A stretch of DNA of 64,000 nt, taken from contig NZ_JAFVLN010000004.1 in the NCBI RefSeq assembly GCF_017377775.1, positions 1 to 64,000 on the forward strand, read 5' to 3'. Below the pieces are notes generated by a model, which was not told the origin of the DNA, did no database searches, and saw only the letters and a list, made by a program, of their open reading frames with translations. The position numbers and the translations under genes are program-made. This DNA comes from Streptomyces sp. VRA16 Mangrove soil (lineage in GTDB: Bacteria; Actinomycetota; Actinomycetes; Streptomycetales; Streptomycetaceae). Positions 8,961-17,062 of this stretch are shown piece after piece. How positions within the stretch are numbered: the first letter of the stretch is position 1; each line of letters opens with the position of its first letter.

Positions 8961-10160
8961 TCAGGGGGCGTAGACGCCGGCCCGGTACTTGGGGATACGG
9001 ATCGTGATCCTGGTGCCGGCGCCCGGCCCCGTCTCGATGACCAGGCCGTACGCGTCCCCGAAGACCTGGCGCAGGCGTTCGTCCACGTTCGACAGGCCGA
9101 TGCCGGTCGAGCGGTCGCCCTCGCCGCGCAGGATGGCGCGCAGCTTCTCCGGGTCCATGCCGACGCCGTCGTCCTCGATGACGACCTCCGCCTCGGCGCC
9201 CGCATCCGTCGCGCCGATGGAGATGCGACTGCGGGTGACGGTGCCCTCCAGGCCGTGTTTGACGGCGTTCTCGACGAGCGGTTGCAGGCACAGGAACGGA
9301 AGCGTGACCGGGAGGACCTCGGGGGCGATCTGCAGGGTGACGGTGAGGCGGTCGCCGAATCGGGCCCGCACCAGGGCCAAGTACTGGTCGATGGAGTGGA
9401 GTTCGTCGGCCAGGGTGGTGAACTCGCCGTGCTGGCGGAACGAGTATCGGGTGAAGTCGGCGAATTCCAGAAGGAGTTCGCGGGCGCGCTCGGGGTCGGT
9501 GCGGACGAACGACGCGATCGCCGCGAGGGAGTTGAAGATGAAGTGGGGTGAGATCTGGGCGCGCAGGGCCCGGATCTCGGCCTCGATGAGGCGGGTGCGG
9601 GAGCTGTCGAGTTCGGCCAGTTCGAGCTGGACCGAGACCCAGCGGGCGACTTCGTCGGTGGCGCGGGCCAGGACGGCGGACTCGCGGGGCGCGTAGGCGA
9701 CGACGGCGCCGCGGACCCGGCCGTCGGCCACGACGGGGGCGGCGACCGCCCAGCGCAGCGGGCAGTCGACCGTGTCGCAGCCGCAGGCGAAGGCGACGGT
9801 GCGGGCGGTTTTCAGCAGGGGGTCGAGCTGGGCCATGACGTGATCGGTGTGCGGGTGTTCGGCCGTGCCGTCCCAGGCCAGGACCGTGGAGCGGTTGGTC
9901 AGGGCGAGGGCTTCGGTGCCGAGGAGGCTGCGCAGGCGGCGGGCCGATTTGCGGGCGGAGTCCTCGGTGAGGCCGGCGCGCAGCGCCGGGGCGGCGAGCG
10001 AGGCCGTGTGGAGGGTCTCGAAGGTGGCGCGCTCCACCGGGGTGCCCACGTCGCTGCGGCCCGTGGGGTGGGCCGTGCGGCGTCCCAGGAGGAATCCTGC
10101 GCCGAGGAGGAGGGGGCAGAGGGCGAGGAGGACGGCCGTGACGGTGCCGGTGGCTGTCAC
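8961..10160 (-). CDS. LytS/YehU-type sensor histidine kinase
   Basis: A 399-residue kinase with a single N-terminal membrane helix (about 3-25) and a GAF-like domain (about 45-185) containing a Cys-rich ACGCDTVDCP loop. The H-box is ISPHFIFNSL and the ATPase domain has QPLVENAVKHGLEG, EDDGVGM and STGIGLSNV. The H-box type and the LytTR partner upstream place it with LytS/BtsS-like systems. Unlike the LytS/BtsS archetypes it has no multi-helix sensor. It starts with GTG overlapping the symporter stop by 4 bases (GTGA), so transport and sensing are translationally coupled. The signal is unknown; the GAF domain and its cysteines are the likely sensory part. Confidence 0.9.
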   Translation of the reverse strand: MTATGTVTAVLLALCPLLLGAGFLLGRRTAHPTGRSDVGTPVERATFETLHTASLAAPALRAGLTEDSARKSARRLRSLLGTEALALTNRSTVLAWDGTAEHPHTDHVMAQLDPLLKTARTVAFACGCDTVDCPLRWAVAAPVVADGRVRGAVVAYAPRESAVLARATDEVARWVSVQLELAELDSSRTRLIEAEIRALRAQISPHFIFNSLAAIASFVRTDPERARELLLEFADFTRYSFRQHGEFTTLADELHSIDQYLALVRARFGDRLTVTLQIAPEVLPVTLPFLCLQPLVENAVKHGLEGTVTRSRISIGATDAGAEAEVVIEDDGVGMDPEKLRAILRGEGDRSTGIGLSNVDERLRQVFGDAYGLVIETGPGAGTRITIRIPKYRAGVYAP

Positions 10161-12094
10161 TCGTGGTCGCCTCTCGCCGTGGGGGGTGAGGGTGTCGTGC
10201 TGCGGGTACCGGTGGCCGGTGGTTGCTCGCGCCGTTCCCCGCGCCCCTGAGGCCCACGCGCCGTCGGGGTGCGCGTCGACTCGCGGGCATCCGCCGTGGT
10301 GGGTTGCTCACGCTGTCCCCCGCACCCCTCACGCCCACGCGCCATAGGGGTGCGCGTCGACTCGCGGCCATCCGTCGTGGTGGGTTGCTCGCGCCGTTCC
10401 CCGCGCCCCTCACGCCCACGCGCCATAGGGGTGCGCGTCGACTCGCGGCCATCCGTCGTGGTGGGTTGCTCGCGCCGTTCCCCGCGCCCCTCACGCCCAC
10501 GCGCCATAGGGGCGCGTGTCGACTCGCGGGCATCCGCCGTGGTGGGTTGCTCGCGCCGTTGTCCGCGCCCCTTTGGGGTACTCGGCCGGGTCAGGGATTT
10601 GAGGGTTTCCGGGAGGTGGAGGCGGGTCATGGTTGCTGTGGTGTGCGGGGGAATCGCGTGCGGTGTGGCCAGGGAGACCAGGATCATCGCCAGGAAGCCG
10701 ACCGGGACCGACCACACCGCCGGCCAGGCCAGCAGGGTGTGGAGCCAGCCGGAGGTCGCCGCGCCCGCGACCGTCAGGGTCACTGCCAGCAGGGCCGAGC
10801 CGCCGCCCAGGAAGAGGCCCGCGAGGGCGCCGGGCGGGGTGAGGCGGCGCCACCAGATGCCGAGGACCAGGAGCGGGCAGAAGGAGGAGGCCGACACCGC
10901 GAAGGCCATGCCCACCGCGTCCGCGACCGGGACGCCGTCGACGAGGAGGGCCCCGCCGAGGGCCACCGCCATGGCCACCACCACGCCCAGGCGGAAGTGG
11001 CGCACGCCGCGGGTCGGCAGCACGTCCTGGCTGACGACCCCGGCGACGGCCATCGTCAGGCCCGACGCCGTGGACAGGAACGCCGCGAACGCGCCGCCCG
11101 CCACCAGCGCGCCCAACAGGTCGCCCGCGACACCGCCCACGACCCGTCCGGGCAGCAGGAGCACGGTGGCGTCCGCGTCGTGGGCGCCGGTGAGTTCGGG
11201 GACGTAGAGGCGGCCGAGCCAGCCGTACAGGGGAGGGAGGAGGTAGAAGGTGCCGATCAGGGCCAGAACCACCACCGTCGTGCGGCGGGCCGCGCCGCCG
11301 TGCGGGCTCGTGTAGAAGCGGACGACGACGTGCGGCAGGCCCATGGTGCCGAGGAACGTCGCGACGATCAGTCCGTACGTGGCGTAGAGCGGGTGGTCGG
11401 CGCGGCTGGTGGCGAGGGGCTGACCGGAGCCCGCGCCGGCCGTCGGCAGGTCCGTCGCGAAGACGCTCGGCGGCGTGGCGCCCTGGCCGCGCCAGGCCAG
11501 GAGGAGGAAGAAGGCGGGGATCAGGAGCGCCGTCAGCTTCAGCCAGTACTGGAAGGCCTGCACGAAGGTGATGGAGCGCATGCCGCCCGCCGCGACCGCC
11601 ACCACCACGACGGCCGCCACCAGCGCCGCGCCGAACCATCGGGGCGCCCCGGTGAGGATCTGCAACGTCAGCCCGGCGCCCTGGAGTTGGGGCACCAGAT
11701 AGAGCCAGCCCGCGCCGACCACGAACATGCTGACCACGCGCCGCACCTGGCGCGACTCCAGGCGGCCCTCGGCGAAGTCCGGAAGCGTGTACGCGCCCGA
11801 GCGGCGCAGCGGGGCCGCGACGAAGACGAGCAGGACCAGATAGCCCGCCGTGTAGCCGACGGGGTACCAGAGCATGTCGGGGCCGTGCACGAGGAGCAGC
11901 CCGGCGACGCCGAGGAAGGACGCCGCCGACAGGTATTCGCCGCTGATCGCGGCCGCGTTGAGGCGGGGCCCCACGGTGCGCGAGGCCACGTAGAAGTCGG
12001 ACGTGGTGCGGGAGATGCGCAGGCCGAAGCCGCCGATGAGGACGGTGGCGAGGACGACGACGGCCACCGCGGGGATCGCGTACGCCTCGTTCAC
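10157..12094 (-). CDS. Sodium/solute symporter (SSS family, acetate permease-like) with repeat-derived C-terminal tail
   Basis: A 645-residue transporter. The first about 510 residues form a 13-helix SSS domain with hallmarks of the cation/acetate symporter branch: SDFYVASRTVGPRLNAAAISGEYLSAASFLG split across helix 1, GLPHVVVRFYTSP and ASGLTMAVAGVVSQDV. The last about 135 residues are a hydrophilic Arg/Glu/Gly-rich tail made of four 27-residue repeats plus a partial one, encoded by the 81-bp DNA repeats at 10211-10572. GTG 12094 overlaps the DUF485 stop by 4 bases. DUF485 partners commonly accompany acetate/pyruvate-type SSS permeases, so a short organic acid is the best substrate guess. Confidence 0.88.
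   Translation of the reverse strand: MNEAYAIPAVAVVVLATVLIGGFGLRISRTTSDFYVASRTVGPRLNAAAISGEYLSAASFLGVAGLLLVHGPDMLWYPVGYTAGYLVLLVFVAAPLRRSGAYTLPDFAEGRLESRQVRRVVSMFVVGAGWLYLVPQLQGAGLTLQILTGAPRWFGAALVAAVVVVAVAAGGMRSITFVQAFQYWLKLTALLIPAFFLLLAWRGQGATPPSVFATDLPTAGAGSGQPLATSRADHPLYATYGLIVATFLGTMGLPHVVVRFYTSPHGGAARRTTVVVLALIGTFYLLPPLYGWLGRLYVPELTGAHDADATVLLLPGRVVGGVAGDLLGALVAGGAFAAFLSTASGLTMAVAGVVSQDVLPTRGVRHFRLGVVVAMAVALGGALLVDGVPVADAVGMAFAVSASSFCPLLVLGIWWRRLTPPGALAGLFLGGGSALLAVTLTVAGAATSGWLHTLLAWPAVWSVPVGFLAMILVSLATPHAIPPHTTATMTRLHLPETLKSLTRPSTPKGRGQRREQPTTADARESTRAPMARGREGRGERREQPTTTDGRESTRTPMARGREGRGERREQPTTTDGRESTRTPMARGREGCGGQREQPTTADARESTRTPTARGPQGRGERREQPPATGTRSTTPSPPTARGDHE
10211..10572 (-). 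repeat. 81-bp in-frame tandem repeat in the symporter 3' end
   Basis: The hexamer gtcgac recurs at 10275, 10356, 10437 and 10518, a strict 81-base period, with about 4.5 copies between 10211 and 10572. Each unit carries a near-identical GTTCCCCGCGCCCCT block and encodes 27 residues ending EQPTT(T/A)D(G/A)RE. Because 81 is divisible by three, copy-number change lengthens the tail without breaking the frame. The middle two copies are almost identical, implying recent duplication or homogenisation. Confidence 0.92.
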
Positions 12095-12477
12095 GGCGCC
12101 CCTGCGCCGTCGGGGTCGTGCGGGTCGCGGCCGCGGACGAGGGCGGCGAAGTCGCGTTCGTTGCGCTCGGCCCTGCGCACGTACCACCAGGCGATGAGGA
12201 CGAGGAACGGGTAGCAGCCGAAGCCGAGGACGAGCCATTCCACCGCGGCGTTGCGCAGGGCGCCGAAGAAGAGCGGCAGGATCGCGACGGGGGCGGCGAG
12301 GACGACGAACGCGGCGATCCCGGCGCGCAGTTGGCTGCGCATGAGGGAGCGGACGTACGCGGCGCCGAGCGTCGTCTGTTCGTCGATCTCCGACTGGGTG
12401 CGCAGGCCGGGCGGACCCGCGGCGCCGTGCACGGTGCGCGGCTCGCCGGTCACCACCTGTCGCCTGGGTTCGGACAC
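12091..12477 (-). CDS. DUF485 membrane protein (symporter partner)
   Basis: A 128-residue protein with a hydrophilic N-terminal third and two membrane helices (about 62-80 and 84-104). The pattern RSQLRAGIAAFVVL ... VLGFGCYPFLVLIAWWYVRRAER is characteristic of DUF485. These small proteins are almost always encoded immediately before an SSS acetate-type permease, as here, and may help its assembly or stability. GTG 12477 is the only start that includes the whole domain with a modest leader. Its stop overlaps the symporter start. Confidence 0.85.
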   Translation of the reverse strand: MSEPRRQVVTGEPRTVHGAAGPPGLRTQSEIDEQTTLGAAYVRSLMRSQLRAGIAAFVVLAAPVAILPLFFGALRNAAVEWLVLGFGCYPFLVLIAWWYVRRAERNERDFAALVRGRDPHDPDGAGAP

Positions 12478-12521
12478 GGGCGGAGTGTAGGCGGCTGCCA
12501 CGGTCGTACGGAAGGGGCTGG

Positions 12522-13271
12522 TCAGCCGCCGCCCCGACGCATCAGCAGCTCGCGCACCCGGCCGGTGTGGCGGCGGCTGACGGGGATCCGGGCGCTGCCG
12601 ACGCGCACGGTCATGCCGCCGCCGTCGAGGCGGAGTTCGTCGATGCGGTGCAGGGCGACGAGGTGACTGCGGTGGACGCGGACGAAGCCGAGGGCCTGCC
12701 AGCGCTCCTCCAGGGTGGCGAGCGGGATGCGGACGAGGTGGCTGGTGCCGTCGGTGGTGTGCAGCCGGGCGTAGTCGCCCTGCGCCTCGGCGTACGTGAT
12801 GTCGGAGACCGCCAGCATCCGGGTGACGCCGCCGAGTTCGACGGGTATGCGGTCGGCGACGGTGGCCGGGGGCGGAGCGAGCGAGACGCGTTCGGCGACG
12901 CGCCGCACGGCCTCGGCGAGGCGTTCGCGGCGGACCGGCTTGAGGAGGTAGTCGACGGCCTTGAGCTCGAAGGCCTGCACGGCGAAGTCCTCGTGGGCGG
13001 TGACGAAGACGACCAGCGGCGGCCGGGCGAACCCGGCGAGCAGGCGTGCCACGTCCAGGCCGGTCAGGCCCGCCATCTGGATGTCGAGGAAGAGCACGTC
13101 GACCGCGCCGTCGCCGCCGGGGCCCTCCTCCAGGGCGCGGCCGATGCGGCGCAGCGCCTCGGTGGCGTCCGTCGCGCCCTCCGCGCTGCGCACGCGGGGG
13201 TCGGAGCGCAGGAGGTACAGGAGTTCGGCGAGGGCGGGTTCCTCGTCGTCGACGGCCAGTACGCGCAACAT
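12522..13271 (-). CDS. LytTR-family response regulator
   Basis: A 249-residue regulator. The receiver domain (1-125) has the acidic pocket VDDEE, the phospho-acceptor Asp63 in VLFLDIQM, Thr91 in FVTAHE and Lys111 in LLKPV. A linker leads to a LytTR DNA-binding domain (about 150-247) with ITYAEAQGDYARLHT and FVRVHRSHLVAL. ATG 13271 is chosen because the receiver begins immediately; longer in-frame starts add unrelated sequence. It heads the operon with the DUF485 protein, symporter and LytS-type kinase. By analogy with BtsSR and YpdAB it should activate the transporter operon in response to substrate. Confidence 0.92.
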   Translation of the reverse strand: MLRVLAVDDEEPALAELLYLLRSDPRVRSAEGATDATEALRRIGRALEEGPGGDGAVDVLFLDIQMAGLTGLDVARLLAGFARPPLVVFVTAHEDFAVQAFELKAVDYLLKPVRRERLAEAVRRVAERVSLAPPPATVADRIPVELGGVTRMLAVSDITYAEAQGDYARLHTTDGTSHLVRIPLATLEERWQALGFVRVHRSHLVALHRIDELRLDGGGMTVRVGSARIPVSRRHTGRVRELLMRRGGG

Positions 13272-13350
13272 GCGGCGGAGTGTAATCGCGCGGTCGCTTG
13301 AATGAATCGGCTGCCCCGTGCGTACCGGTGGTCGAGAGCAGGAGGAACGC

Positions 13351-14016
13351 ATGAGGTCCCTGGAACGGCATCGCGACGCCGGCGCCTACGCCCTGGGGGT
13401 CCTCGACCCGGCGGATCGGTTCCGCTTCGAGGACCACCTGGTGGAGTGCGTCGCGTGCGCGGCGTACGTGGGTGAGATGCGGCCCACGACGGGCCTGTTG
13501 GCGATGTACGCGCGGGCGACGCCGCCGTGTGTGGAGTGGTGTGTGCGGCCGGCGCCGACGCTGGTGGAGCGGGCCGTGGACCGGCTCGGCCGGCTGCACC
13601 GCAGGGCGCGCAGGCGGCTGTGGTCGGTGGTCGCCGTCCTCGCGCTGCTGGTGACGGCGGCCGGTGCGGGGACCTCGCTGCTGCGGCCGTCCACGGAGCC
13701 GGCCGGGCTCGCGCTGCACGGGCGGGACCCGGGATCGGGGGTGGCGGCCACGCTCACGGCCGACGAGCGCGGCTGGGGCAGCCAGATCGCCCTGGACGTA
13801 CGGGATCCGGGCGGGCCCCGGCAGTGCGAGCTGGTCGCGGTGGGGCGGGACGGCAAGGAGCAGACGGTGGCGAGCTGGGCCGTGGACGGCGACGGTCCGG
13901 ACCGTGCGGAGGTGGCGGGCGGGACCGCTCAACAGCCGGACGACATCGCGCGGTTCGAGGTGCGGGCCATCGGTGGCGGCCGGCTGCTGTCGCTGCCGGT
14001 GCCGCCGCCCTCCTGA
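13351..14016 (+). CDS. Zinc-binding (ZAS-type) anti-sigma factor, membrane anchored
   Basis: A 221-residue protein. The N-terminus has the anti-sigma domain pattern RHRDAGAYALGVLDP followed by the zinc motif His29-x3-Cys33-x2-Cys36 (HLVECVAC). A single membrane helix (about 91-110) is preceded by a run of arginines, and an extracytoplasmic domain of about 110 residues follows. This is the RskA-like layout: cytoplasmic sigma-binding domain, one helix and an outer sensor. ATG 13351 has a strong AGGAGGA ribosome-binding site. No sigma gene is adjacent; the ECF factor at 7752-8288 is the nearest possible partner, but that pairing is inference. Confidence 0.85.
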   Translation: MRSLERHRDAGAYALGVLDPADRFRFEDHLVECVACAAYVGEMRPTTGLLAMYARATPPCVEWCVRPAPTLVERAVDRLGRLHRRARRRLWSVVAVLALLVTAAGAGTSLLRPSTEPAGLALHGRDPGSGVAATLTADERGWGSQIALDVRDPGGPRQCELVAVGRDGKEQTVASWAVDGDGPDRAEVAGGTAQQPDDIARFEVRAIGGGRLLSLPVPPPS

Positions 14017-14023
14017 TGGGCCG

Positions 14024-14884
14024 TCATTTCAGCAGCCGTGACATCCTGCGGTCGGCGAGCGGTCTGCCGCCGGTCTGACAGGTCGGGCAGTACTGCAACG
14101 AGCTGTCGCTGAAGCTGACTTCGCGGATCGTGTCGCCGCACACCGGGCACGGCTCACCGGCGCGCCCGTGCACGCGCAGACCGCTCTTCTTCTCGGCCTT
14201 GAGCCGTCCGGCGGCGAGACCGCGCGAGCGCTCGACGGCTTCGGTGAAGGTGGTGCGCATCGCCTCGTAGAGGGTGTGCACGTCGTCGGGGGTGAGGGTC
14301 GACGCGAGTTTGAACGGGGACATGCGCGCGGCGTGGAGCACTTCGTCGCTGTAGGCGTTCCCGATCCCGGCGATCAGCTTCTGGTCCCTCAACGCCCCCT
14401 TGATCCGGCGGCGTTCGCCGTCGAGGAGGGCGGCGAACGCCTTCTCGTCGAAGGTGTCGGCGAGCGGGTCGGGGCCGAGGCGGGCGATACCCGGTACGGC
14501 GGACGGGTCCTGGACCACGTACACGGCGAGCTTCTTGGTGGTGCCCGCCTCGGTGAGGTCGAAGCCCTCGCCCGTTTCGAGGGCGACGCGCAGGGCGAGC
14601 GGGCCCTTGCCGGGCTTGGGCGGTCCCGAGGGCAGCGGGTCCTTCCACCGGAGCCAGCCCGCCCGGGCCAGGTGGGTGACGAGGTGCAGTCCGTCGGCGT
14701 CGATGTCGAGGAACTTCCCGTGCCGGGCCACGCCGGTGACGGTGCGCCCTTCGAGGGCGGTGACCTGGGGGTCGTACGTCTTCAGGACGCTGATCGCGAC
14801 GGGCAGGACGCGCACGATCTCGTGGCCGAGCAGGTGCTCGGCGAGGAAGTCCTTGAGGGCTTCGACCTCGGGCAGTTCCGGCAT
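14024..14884 (-). CDS. Fpg/Nei family DNA glycosylase/AP lyase
   Basis: A 286-residue base-excision repair enzyme. It begins MPELPEVE, so after Met removal the catalytic Pro and Glu are in place. The middle has the helix-two-turn-helix segment (KLIAGIGNAYSDEVLHAARMSP), and the C-terminus has a zinc finger C-P-V-C-x16-C-P-T-C. All parts needed to excise oxidised bases and cut the abasic site are visible. The N-terminal motif fixes the start at ATG 14884. It converges on the anti-sigma gene with 7 bases between stops. Confidence 0.94.
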   Translation of the reverse strand: MPELPEVEALKDFLAEHLLGHEIVRVLPVAISVLKTYDPQVTALEGRTVTGVARHGKFLDIDADGLHLVTHLARAGWLRWKDPLPSGPPKPGKGPLALRVALETGEGFDLTEAGTTKKLAVYVVQDPSAVPGIARLGPDPLADTFDEKAFAALLDGERRRIKGALRDQKLIAGIGNAYSDEVLHAARMSPFKLASTLTPDDVHTLYEAMRTTFTEAVERSRGLAAGRLKAEKKSGLRVHGRAGEPCPVCGDTIREVSFSDSSLQYCPTCQTGGRPLADRRMSRLLK

Positions 14885-14900
14885 GCGGGGGCTCCTCCGC

Positions 14901-17015
14901 TCAGTCGCGGTCAGGCACGATGAACTCGCACCACACGCACTTTCCTCCGCCGCGTGCCTCCACACCCCACACGTCGGCGAGTTGGTCGACGAGGAGGAGG
15001 CCGCGCCCCGAGACGCCGTCGTCGCCGGCCTCGCGGCGGCGCGGCAGGGCGCTGGAGGTGTCCTCCACGTCGACCCTGAGTCTTCGGCCGGGGCCGGTCA
15101 GGACGCGCAGGGTGACGATGGCCGGTCCGTCGGTGTGCATCAGGGCGTTGGTGACGAGTTCGTCGGCGACGAGCTCGATCTCGTCGGCGCGGTCCCCTGC
15201 GCCCCAGGCGCGCACGGCGGCGCGGATCATGTGCCGGGCGTCGGCGAGGGCGTCGGGGTCGCCGGGCGGCACGTGCTCGGTGAGCCGGCCGCCGCTCTGG
15301 GCGGGGCCCGCGCCGCGGCGGCGCAGCAGCAGGAGCGCGACGTCGTCCTCGCCGCCGCGCGCGCCGACGCTGGCGGTGAGCCGGTCGGCGAGTTCGTCGA
15401 TGTCGTCGGGGCCGTTCCCGACCAGGGTGGCGAGGGCCTGCAGGCCGTCGTCGAGGTCGGTGCCGGGCTGTTCGACGAGGCCGTCGGTGCACAGCAACAG
15501 GGTCTCCCCCGGGTCGAGTTCGACGGTGGTGACCGGGTATTCGAGGCGGCCGAACTCGGCGGAGAGGCCGAGCGGCAGGCCGCCCTGGACGGGCAGGCGG
15601 CGGCACATGCCGTCGATGCGGCGCAGGAAGGGGTCCAGGTGTCCGGCGCGGACGAGCTGCACGACGCCGGTGGACAGGTCGGCCTCCGCGTACAGGCAGG
15701 TCGCGAAGCGTTCGGTGTCGAGTTCGTGGAGGAAGACGGAGGCGCGGGCCATGACGGTCGCCGGGGTGTGGCCCTCGGCGGCGTAGGCGCGCAGCACGAT
15801 GCGCAGCTGTCCCATGACGGCGGCGGCGTGCGTGTCGTGGCCCTGGACGTCGCCGATGACGGCGCCGACACGGCCGCCGGGCAGGGGTATCACGTCGTAC
15901 CAGTCGCCGCCGATGTCCCGGCCGAGGGACTGACCGGTGGCAGCGCGGTAGCGGACGGCGATGTCGGCGCCGGGCACGCTCGGGATGGACCGCGGCAGCA
16001 TCGCCTGCTGCAGCCCTTGCGCGAGGTCCTTCTCCTGCTCGTAGAACATGGCGCGCTGCAGGCTCTGCGCGATGCTGCTGCCGAGGGCGACGAGGACGTT
16101 GCGCTCGGACTGGGTGAAGCCCTTGCGGTCGTGGTAGAGCAGGCCGACGGCGCCGATCGGCCGGGCCTGGGCGATGAGCGGCAGATAGGCGGCGGAGCGG
16201 ATCCCGAGGTGGGTGATGTGCGGCCACAGCTCGGGGTACGAGGTCGCGAAGTCCTCCGGCGACTCGATGAAGCGGGGCTTGAGGGTGCGCACGACCTCGC
16301 CCATCGGGTACGGGTCGTCGACGCGGGTGACGTGGGTGCCCGGCACGAAGCTGCCGCTGGGGCCCTCGGCGACGAGATGGATCCGGCCCGCCCTGACCAG
16401 ACCCATGACGAAGCTGGTCGCGCCCAGGTGCTCCACGCCGTGGGTCTCGCGCAGCACGTCGATGACCTCGCTGACGGTGCGGGCGTGCGCGAGGGCGGCG
16501 GTGGTGCTCTGCACGACGCTCGTCTCGCGCCGCCGGACGGCCTCGCGGGCGGCGCGCTCGTGCTGCACGGTGGCGTCGTTGAGTTCGTCGGTGGCGTCGC
16601 GGACGATGCCGACGATGCGGCGCGGGCGGCCGTCCGCGTCGCGCCGGATGTAGCCGCGGGTGTGGGTCCAGCGCAGCTCGCCGTCGCGGGTGCGGATGCG
16701 GAAGTACGCGCCGTAGTTCTCGTCGCCGTTCTTCAGGGCCTGCGAGACGAGGGCGTCGAGGCGGCCGCCCTCGCCGGGCGGGACGCGCATGCCGAGGGTC
16801 TCGGGGTTCTCGTCGTACTCCTCGGGCCGGATGTCGAACACGTCGTGGGCGTTGCGGTCCATGTGCATGAGCCCGCTGTCGAGGTCCCAGTCGAAGCTGC
16901 CCATGCGCAGCCCGCGCCCGTACGCCTCCAGGAATCCGCGCGGCGAGTCGTCCTCCGGGCGCTCCCCGCCCGGGGAGCTCCCGGGCTCCTCGCCGCCCCC
17001 GCTGCCCGCGTCCAT
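14901..17015 (-). CDS. PAS-GAF-SpoIIE phosphatase with C-terminal ATPase domain
   Basis: A 704-residue multidomain regulator typical of Streptomyces. The order is a low-complexity start, PAS (about 40-160, including FDWDLDSGLMHMDRN), GAF (about 185-335), a SpoIIE-type PP2C phosphatase (about 355-570, with IGGDWYDVIPLPGGRVGAVIGDVQGH and LLLCTDGLVE) and a HATPase_c module (about 590-704, with ELVADELVTNALMH and VSGRGLLLVDQL) like anti-sigma kinases RsbW/SpoIIAB. Such proteins set the phosphorylation of STAS anti-anti-sigma factors; combining phosphatase and kinase-like modules in one chain makes it a two-way switch. No STAS partner lies in the window. Sixteen bases separate it from the glycosylase. 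Confidence 0.93.
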   Translation of the reverse strand: MDAGSGGGEEPGSSPGGERPEDDSPRGFLEAYGRGLRMGSFDWDLDSGLMHMDRNAHDVFDIRPEEYDENPETLGMRVPPGEGGRLDALVSQALKNGDENYGAYFRIRTRDGELRWTHTRGYIRRDADGRPRRIVGIVRDATDELNDATVQHERAAREAVRRRETSVVQSTTAALAHARTVSEVIDVLRETHGVEHLGATSFVMGLVRAGRIHLVAEGPSGSFVPGTHVTRVDDPYPMGEVVRTLKPRFIESPEDFATSYPELWPHITHLGIRSAAYLPLIAQARPIGAVGLLYHDRKGFTQSERNVLVALGSSIAQSLQRAMFYEQEKDLAQGLQQAMLPRSIPSVPGADIAVRYRAATGQSLGRDIGGDWYDVIPLPGGRVGAVIGDVQGHDTHAAAVMGQLRIVLRAYAAEGHTPATVMARASVFLHELDTERFATCLYAEADLSTGVVQLVRAGHLDPFLRRIDGMCRRLPVQGGLPLGLSAEFGRLEYPVTTVELDPGETLLLCTDGLVEQPGTDLDDGLQALATLVGNGPDDIDELADRLTASVGARGGEDDVALLLLRRRGAGPAQSGGRLTEHVPPGDPDALADARHMIRAAVRAWGAGDRADEIELVADELVTNALMHTDGPAIVTLRVLTGPGRRLRVDVEDTSSALPRRREAGDDGVSGRGLLLVDQLADVWGVEARGGGKCVWCEFIVPDRD

Positions 17016-17062
17016 ACGGCCACGCTATGCGCAGGTCCGGGAGGCCGCATGTCTGCGCCCGG

